Below are positions 59,556 through 64,000 of a stretch of DNA of 64,000 bases, one piece after another; within the stretch, counting starts at the first letter, position 1; every line of letters begins with the position of its first letter. The DNA comes from Pusillimonas sp. DMV24BSW_D. GTDB lineage: Bacteria; Pseudomonadota; Gammaproteobacteria; Burkholderiales; Burkholderiaceae_B. Position numbers and translations under genes: made by a program. Location: contig NZ_CP049990.1 of the NCBI RefSeq assembly GCF_011388195.1, positions 434,001 through 498,000 of the forward strand. The letters are read 5' to 3'. A model generated the notes under the pieces. That model ran no database searches and was not told where the DNA came from. It saw only the letters and a list, made by a program, of their open reading frames with translations.

Positions 59556-61936
59556 ACTTCCTCCATAGCCATCTTGGAACCTGAACCCGTGCCGGTGCCG
59601 TCACCACCACGGGCATTCATGATTGCTTCAAGAACGCGATGCGGTGTCACGGGCGACACATAAAGCGTTGCCCCTAATGGGCGTAACGCATCGTTTACCG
59701 CGTTCACAATGGTGGCGGGCGGCGCAATGGCCCCGCTTTCACCAATTCCCTTGACACCAAACTCGGTGTAAGGCGATAGCGTTTCCATATGTATTAAGCG
59801 CGGCTCGGGCACCTCGGTTGGCCCGGGCAGCAGGTAGTCGGCAAAGGTGGAGGCCAAAGGCTGACCCGAGGCGTCGAACGGCATTTCCTCATACAGGGCC
59901 GTGCCGATACCCTGGGCGGTGCCGCCATAGATCTGGCCGTCGACCACCATGGGATTCACCAGTTTGCCGCCGTCTTCCACAATCACGTAATCAAGAATTT
60001 CAACGTTGCCGCATTCCGGATCGACCGCCACCAGCGCAACGTGGGCGCCGTAACCGAATGTGCCTGTATCGCGGCCGGGCTTATAACCCACGGTGACCTC
60101 AAGGCCACCTGAATTGGCTTCGGGCGGTAAATCTTGCGGACGGCGATACCACACGTGTGCCACTTGGCTGATGGAGACACTTTTGTCGCCCGCATGCACC
60201 ATGCCGTCGGAGACAGTGACTTTGTCGGGCTCGGTGCCCAGCATAAACGCTCCGATATGACCCAGCCGTTTCACCAACTCATCGCCGCCGCGCGCCACAG
60301 CTCCGCCCGACATCACCATGCTGCGCGAGCCCCAGGTGCCGGTGGAGTAAGGGGTGTATTCGGTATCACCGTGAATCAGTTTGATGCGGTCGATATCGAT
60401 GCCCAGCTTTTCATTCGCCACCTGAGCCAACGTGGTTTCCATACTTTGACCATGCGAGTGTGCGCCGATGCGAATTTCCAAACCGCCGTCGGGCGTAATG
60501 CGCATGGTGGCCAATTCATGACCCGGCACCATGGGAATGCCCCAGCCGGCGTACACCGAAGTGCCGTGCGCGGCCTGCTCACAATACACTGCCATGCCCA
60601 CACCAATGAGGCGGCCGTCGGGCTCGCCCTTTTTCTGGCGCTCACGAATGGCGGGCAAATCGATAGCCTCGACTGCCTGGCGCAGGGCCTCGGGATAGTC
60701 GCCGCTGTCGAAGTGTTTGTTGGTAATGTTGTCGAACGGCATTTGCTCGGGGCGAACCAACGACTGCATGCGCAATTCGTAGGGTTCAACACCGGCGGCG
60801 TGGGCCAGGTCGTCGAGCAACAGTTCAAGCGCAAAACACACACCGGTTCGCGCCACGCCCCGGTAAGGCAAAATAGGGCATTTGTTGGTGGCAACCGAAT
60901 ACGTTTTGCAGTGGTACGACGGGAAGTCGTAAGGCCCGGGCAAAATACTGCCCACCTGGCCGGCTTCAAGACACGCCGAGAAAGGGTATGAGGAATAAGC
61001 ACCTGAATCGATGGTGGCTTCGCACTCAATACCCAACAACCGGCCTTCCTTCGAAGCGTAACCGGTGATTTCGTAATAGTGTTCGCGACAATTGGCCGTG
61101 GCGGCAATGTGTTCGCGGCGATCCTCAAGCCAGCGTACCGGGCGGCCCAACTTCATACACAGCCAGGCAACGGCCAGTTCCTCTGGCAAAAATATACCTT
61201 TGTAACCAAACCCGCCGCCCACATCGGGGGTAATCACACGTACCTGCCCCTCGGGCAAACCCAGGCACTCGGCCAGGCCTGTGCGCACAATGTGCGGAAT
61301 TTGCGTGGCGGTGTAAACAATAAGCTGTTCGACACGCGAGTCCCAGTAGGCCAAAACGCCTCGCCCTTCCATCGGCGCCATGACCTGCCGCGAGGTGCGG
61401 ATTTTACGGCTGACTTTTACCGGGGCGTCTTTCACGCCGTCGAAGTTCACCGTAATATTGGTCTTCAAAAAAAGGTTGTCGGGCCAATGGTCGTGGACCC
61501 TGGGTGCGTCGGCCTGACGGCCTTGCAGCATTTCATGAACCACGTCTTGCTCTTCGTAGTCCAACTGAACCGCTGCGGCAATATCTTCGGCCCCTGCGCG
61601 GGTGGGGGCCACACACATGGCTACCAGCTCACCCACATAACGCATCTTGCCTTCGGCCAGCGCGGGCTGTTCGGATGAACGAAAGCCTTCCAGAGCGGTG
61701 TCGGCCACAATGGGCTTCACGCCGGCGTTTCTAAGATCGGCCGCCGTGAAGACCTGTTCACGCAATTGTTCGGGGATATGAATATCAAGCAGCTTGGCAT
61801 GCGCGACAGGGCTGCGCACAAAAGCCACATCTTGCATGTTGGCCAGCTTTATGTCTGCGACATACTGGCCTTTGCCCCGCATATAACGATCGTCTTCTTT
61901 GCGAAGCACCCGTTTACCGACACCTTGACTCGACAT
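59552..61936 (-). CDS. Molybdopterin-binding large subunit of a molybdenum hydroxylase, CoxL-like
   Basis: A 794-residue catalytic subunit. Family features include VITPDVGGGFGYKG near residue 235, the loop PYRGVARTGVCFALE near residue 360 and the catalytic Glu in KGIGESGAIAPP near residue 731. The form I CO dehydrogenase active-site motif AYXCSFR is absent, so a hydroxylase of an aromatic, heterocyclic or acyl-CoA substrate is more likely. First gene of the operon, with AGGAG before the ATG and a long perfect palindrome 63 bases upstream. Confidence 0.9.
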   Translation of the reverse strand: MSSQGVGKRVLRKEDDRYMRGKGQYVADIKLANMQDVAFVRSPVAHAKLLDIHIPEQLREQVFTAADLRNAGVKPIVADTALEGFRSSEQPALAEGKMRYVGELVAMCVAPTRAGAEDIAAAVQLDYEEQDVVHEMLQGRQADAPRVHDHWPDNLFLKTNITVNFDGVKDAPVKVSRKIRTSRQVMAPMEGRGVLAYWDSRVEQLIVYTATQIPHIVRTGLAECLGLPEGQVRVITPDVGGGFGYKGIFLPEELAVAWLCMKLGRPVRWLEDRREHIAATANCREHYYEITGYASKEGRLLGIECEATIDSGAYSSYPFSACLEAGQVGSILPGPYDFPSYHCKTYSVATNKCPILPYRGVARTGVCFALELLLDDLAHAAGVEPYELRMQSLVRPEQMPFDNITNKHFDSGDYPEALRQAVEAIDLPAIRERQKKGEPDGRLIGVGMAVYCEQAAHGTSVYAGWGIPMVPGHELATMRITPDGGLEIRIGAHSHGQSMETTLAQVANEKLGIDIDRIKLIHGDTEYTPYSTGTWGSRSMVMSGGAVARGGDELVKRLGHIGAFMLGTEPDKVTVSDGMVHAGDKSVSISQVAHVWYRRPQDLPPEANSGGLEVTVGYKPGRDTGTFGYGAHVALVAVDPECGNVEILDYVIVEDGGKLVNPMVVDGQIYGGTAQGIGTALYEEMPFDASGQPLASTFADYLLPGPTEVPEPRLIHMETLSPYTEFGVKGIGESGAIAPPATIVNAVNDALRPLGATLYVSPVTPHRVLEAIMNARGGDGTGTGSGSKMAMEEV

Positions 61937-61998
61937 TTCAATCTCCTGTTAATAAACGTCATGAACCCCTTTTCAGGATGGTTCAAGGTTCGTTCTTT

Positions 61999-62024
61999 CC
62001 ATCATTCTAAATATAGAATGATGG
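61999..62024. promoter_or_regulatory. 26-bp perfect palindrome, candidate operator
   Basis: CCATCATTCTA and TAGAATGATGG are exact inverted arms around AATA. It lies between the regulator gene and the molybdenum hydroxylase operon, 63 bases before the coxL-like ATG. A binding site for the adjacent GntR/UTRA regulator is the simplest reading. No convincing promoter boxes were found beside it. It could also form a hairpin at the end of the regulator transcript, although there is no T run. Confidence 0.6.
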
Positions 62025-62099
62025 TGAGGATATTCTGGTTTACGCGTAGACCAGAAAAAAAGAAACTAATTACGCCAAAAGATATCGACCAATTGTGGG

Positions 62100-62906
62100 T
62101 CAGGCCGCTTTTTTGCTGCGACGACGCGGCTTGGGTGGGCTCAACTCAACTTCAGTTGAAGCGGAGGTCTCGTCTTCCAGCAAATCCATATGCAAACGAA
62201 TGCAATCGCTTGGATACGTAATTTCACCGACGTAAATCACGACATCGTCTTTCGATGTTACGACACAGCGGCACTCTGCGATAGGTGCGCTTAGTGAAAC
62301 CCCCAATAAATTGGCCACTTCCGGGTCGGCCGTACCAATTGTCATGGTTTGGTGCGCCCGTTTCACAACCGTTCCACGCAACGTATCGAACACCGCCAGG
62401 GCGGTATGCTCCATGAACTCGTCGTAATACTTGTCGAAAATACCTTTCTCGATGTGCACGTTCACAACGGCATAGGGCAAACCGTCGCGTAGCTGCAGGC
62501 TGCGCAGGAAACCGTACTCTTCGGCCAGCTTTCCTTCATCGGGCGCAAGCCTGGGGTGCGAGGGCGGGTTGGCCACTTCAATAAAACGCGGGACGTTTCG
62601 TTTAATGGAACGAATAATGGCTGACCATGACGTTTCCAATGTGAGCCACCGGCGATCGTTAACCTGCTCGGCCACAAACGTGCCGCGCCCCTGCTGGCGT
62701 TTCAACAACCCTTCTTTTTCCAGCAAACCCACCGCCTGCCTGACTGTTACGCGTGCGCGCTGAAACTCTTCTTCAAGCTCCTCAAGCGTAGAGATTTTTT
62801 CCCCCGGCAACCACTCGCCCGTTTCGATACGGCGTCGAAGCGCCGAGGCCACTTGAATATAAGCGGGGATATGGCCACTTAAACTCTCTGCTTGTCCTTT
62901 TTGCAT
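62100..62906 (-). CDS. GntR-family transcriptional regulator, HutC/UTRA type
   Basis: A 268-residue repressor. The N-terminal winged helix reads STLEELEEEFQRARVTVRQA then GLLKRQQGRGTFVAEQV; the C-terminal UTRA effector domain has FLRSLQLRDGLPYAVVNVHIE and MTIGTADPEVANLLGVSL-like core. The C-terminus is basic (PRRRSKKAA). It is just upstream of the molybdenum hydroxylase operon on the same strand and probably controls it through the palindrome at 61999-62024. Confidence 0.87.
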   Translation of the reverse strand: MQKGQAESLSGHIPAYIQVASALRRRIETGEWLPGEKISTLEELEEEFQRARVTVRQAVGLLEKEGLLKRQQGRGTFVAEQVNDRRWLTLETSWSAIIRSIKRNVPRFIEVANPPSHPRLAPDEGKLAEEYGFLRSLQLRDGLPYAVVNVHIEKGIFDKYYDEFMEHTALAVFDTLRGTVVKRAHQTMTIGTADPEVANLLGVSLSAPIAECRCVVTSKDDVVIYVGEITYPSDCIRLHMDLLEDETSASTEVELSPPKPRRRSKKAA

Positions 62907-63033
62907 GCCCTGTTCTCTTTAAGTCAAATTAACTAACAAATTTACTTTGCTGCCCCATATTAGGGCAAACTTCGTCCAATTTCAGCAATGCAAGCAAGCG
63001 ACCACCCCTATTTTTACACCGCATGCCGGGGCA

Positions 63034-64000
63034 TTAGTTCACACCGCTGCTTAAATTTTCCAGCCTTAACGCCTCAAGATCAATCACCCCGCCGGGCGCA
63101 AAACTGCGCGTGCCGTGACTTTCCAGCTGTTCCAGCCACGCTTGAGTTTCACACGCGATGCTTTCGGCCTGGTCAAGCGTGACCTGCTTGAAATGCACCT
63201 GCGCCCCCGGACGACGACGCCCCAAAATGGGGATATCAGTGGAAATCACGGTGGCGATTTTGGGATACCCCCCAGTTGTTTGTGCGTCGGCCAACAATAC
63301 AATAGGCAGCCCTGAACCCGGCACCTGAATGGCCCCGCTTACAATGCCGTCGGAAACCAGATCATAACCTTCTGCATGCTGAATGACCGGGCCGTCAAGA
63401 CGAAACCCCATGCGGTCGGCCTGCCCCGACACGACGTACGGCTGCGTTAAAAAGCTTTCTATGGCGCTTTCGGTGAAATAATTGTGTTGTGGCCCGAGCA
63501 CGACGCGAATGGGTTGTTCATAACCGTAATCGAAAGGCTCCAGCAACGCCTTTTCGTCTCGTATGTCGGCACTGGATTGCACCAAAGGAAGCCCATCTCC
63601 GCGCTTTAGCGTACGACCTTCCAGCCCCCCAATTCCGCCTCTTACATACGTGGACACACTACCCAGCTGCACCGGCAGGTTGAAGCCGCCTTCAACCGCC
63701 AAATAGGCACTCAGCGATTGCCCCAGCGCACCCACCTTGACCTTATCACCTTTCATCAGCCGAACGCTGCGCCCGGCCGGCACGGTAAACTTGCGTGTGC
63801 CTTCCACGGTGAGGTCGGCTTCGCAGCCGAACAGTGCCATGCGCACCGAATCGGCCTGCACCTCCAGGGCCACGCCTTGCAGCAACATTTCCAACACCGG
63901 ACAATGACGGTCATTACCCACCAGCATGTTGGCGACGCGTGCACTGACCTTGTCCAAGGCCCCCGACACCGGCACGCCGACGTCTTGATAACCCATGCGC
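63034..64000 (-). CDS. Biotin-dependent carboxyltransferase family protein (PxpC/KipA-like), 5' end outside window
   Basis: At least 322 residues of a PxpC/KipA-type protein (5-oxoprolinase subunit C or allophanate hydrolase-like domain). Visible features: GYQDVGVPVSGALDKVSARVA at the window edge, GGIGGLEGRTLKRGD, FLTQPYVVSGQADRMGFRLDG and LPIVLLADAQTTGGYPKIATV. The frame continues in phase to the last base (codon for Arg before the apparent Met), so the real start is beyond 64000; about 15 residues are missing. The other subunits (PxpA, PxpB) would be expected upstream, outside the window. Confidence 0.88.
   Translation of the reverse strand, partial: RMGYQDVGVPVSGALDKVSARVANMLVGNDRHCPVLEMLLQGVALEVQADSVRMALFGCEADLTVEGTRKFTVPAGRSVRLMKGDKVKVGALGQSLSAYLAVEGGFNLPVQLGSVSTYVRGGIGGLEGRTLKRGDGLPLVQSSADIRDEKALLEPFDYGYEQPIRVVLGPQHNYFTESAIESFLTQPYVVSGQADRMGFRLDGPVIQHAEGYDLVSDGIVSGAIQVPGSGLPIVLLADAQTTGGYPKIATVISTDIPILGRRRPGAQVHFKQVTLDQAESIACETQAWLEQLESHGTRSFAPGGVIDLEALRLENLSSGVN

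Noticed and set aside
59552-61936. Calling the operon an aerobic CO dehydrogenase (coxMSL)
   Set aside because: The form I active-site motif AYXCSFR is not present in the large subunit, so CO oxidation is not supported; only the subunit folds are shared.
63034-63996. Treating the PxpC/KipA gene as complete with an ATG at 63996
   Set aside because: The frame stays open to the last base and the family start (about 15 residues before GYQDVGVPVSG) would fall outside the window.
1-64000. CRISPR arrays, rRNA or tRNA genes, prophage, replication origin
   Set aside because: No regular repeat-spacer pattern, no rRNA-like stretch, no phage structural genes and no origin-type boxes were noticed; short tRNAs cannot be fully excluded by eye.

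Overview
The window looks like the chromosome of a betaproteobacterium, most probably Burkholderiales near Alcaligenaceae. This is inferred from the mix of families (rml/wec/pgl-type O-antigen genes, tripartite transporters, gentisate and acyl-CoA catabolism, split pntA, many Liv and CoA-transferase genes) and from moderately GC-rich flanks. No rRNA or tRNA gene was recognised, so genus is not assigned.

Region 1 (about 1-28,250) is a surface polysaccharide (LPS O-antigen) locus. It starts with a GT9 transferase, a lipoprotein and a WaaL-type ligase. A divergent block follows: wbpM-like dehydratase, pglC, pglD and pglE homologues, which together would make and load a UDP-diacetylbacillosamine-type sugar. 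Next come a fused flippase-like/Wzy membrane protein, a GT4 transferase and an AsnB-type amidotransferase. After an insertion-sequence graveyard (13.4-15.2 kb) lies a long leftward run: pgi, rfbC, rfbD, wecE, rfbA, membrane proteins, a sugar acyltransferase, a methyltransferase, a GT2 transferase, a PhyH dioxygenase, a WbqC protein and a very AT-rich membrane protein. rfbB, needed to link rfbA to rfbC/D and wecE, is not in the window.

Region 2 (28.25-29.85 kb) is a scar zone holding IS3 and IS66 fragments and a broken hipBA toxin-antitoxin pair. It is followed by an intact yhaV-prlF pair whose promoter sits on a perfect inverted repeat.

Region 3 (29.85-40.3 kb) is a leftward aromatic-acid operon facing an IclR regulator. 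It encodes gentisate dioxygenase, FAA hydrolase, FAD monooxygenase, a zinc alcohol dehydrogenase, a TRAP transporter, a CaiB-type CoA-transferase and an HMG-CoA-lyase-family enzyme. No maleylpyruvate isomerase is seen.

Region 4 (40.3-62.9 kb) appears to be a second, less familiar catabolic system. It has an acyl-CoA ligase, a CBS protein, carbonic anhydrase, proton-translocating transhydrogenase (pntAA-AB-B), a biotin-dependent acyl-CoA carboxylase, a luciferase-like oxidoreductase, a two-subunit CoA-transferase, a five-gene Liv ABC importer and a molybdenum hydroxylase whose small subunit is fused to a CoxG domain, then a GntR/UTRA regulator. A palindromic motif built on TAGTAAGA-like half-sites lies in three promoter regions of this block (42.1, 52.5 and 57.3 kb), suggesting one regulon. 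The substrate is unknown.

The right edge cuts a PxpC/KipA-type gene.

Stretches of more than 300 bases without a functional gene are 7,386-7,799 (IS66 remnant), 13,704-15,301 (IS3 and IS66 remnants) and 28,236-28,875 (IS3, IS66 and hipBA remnants).
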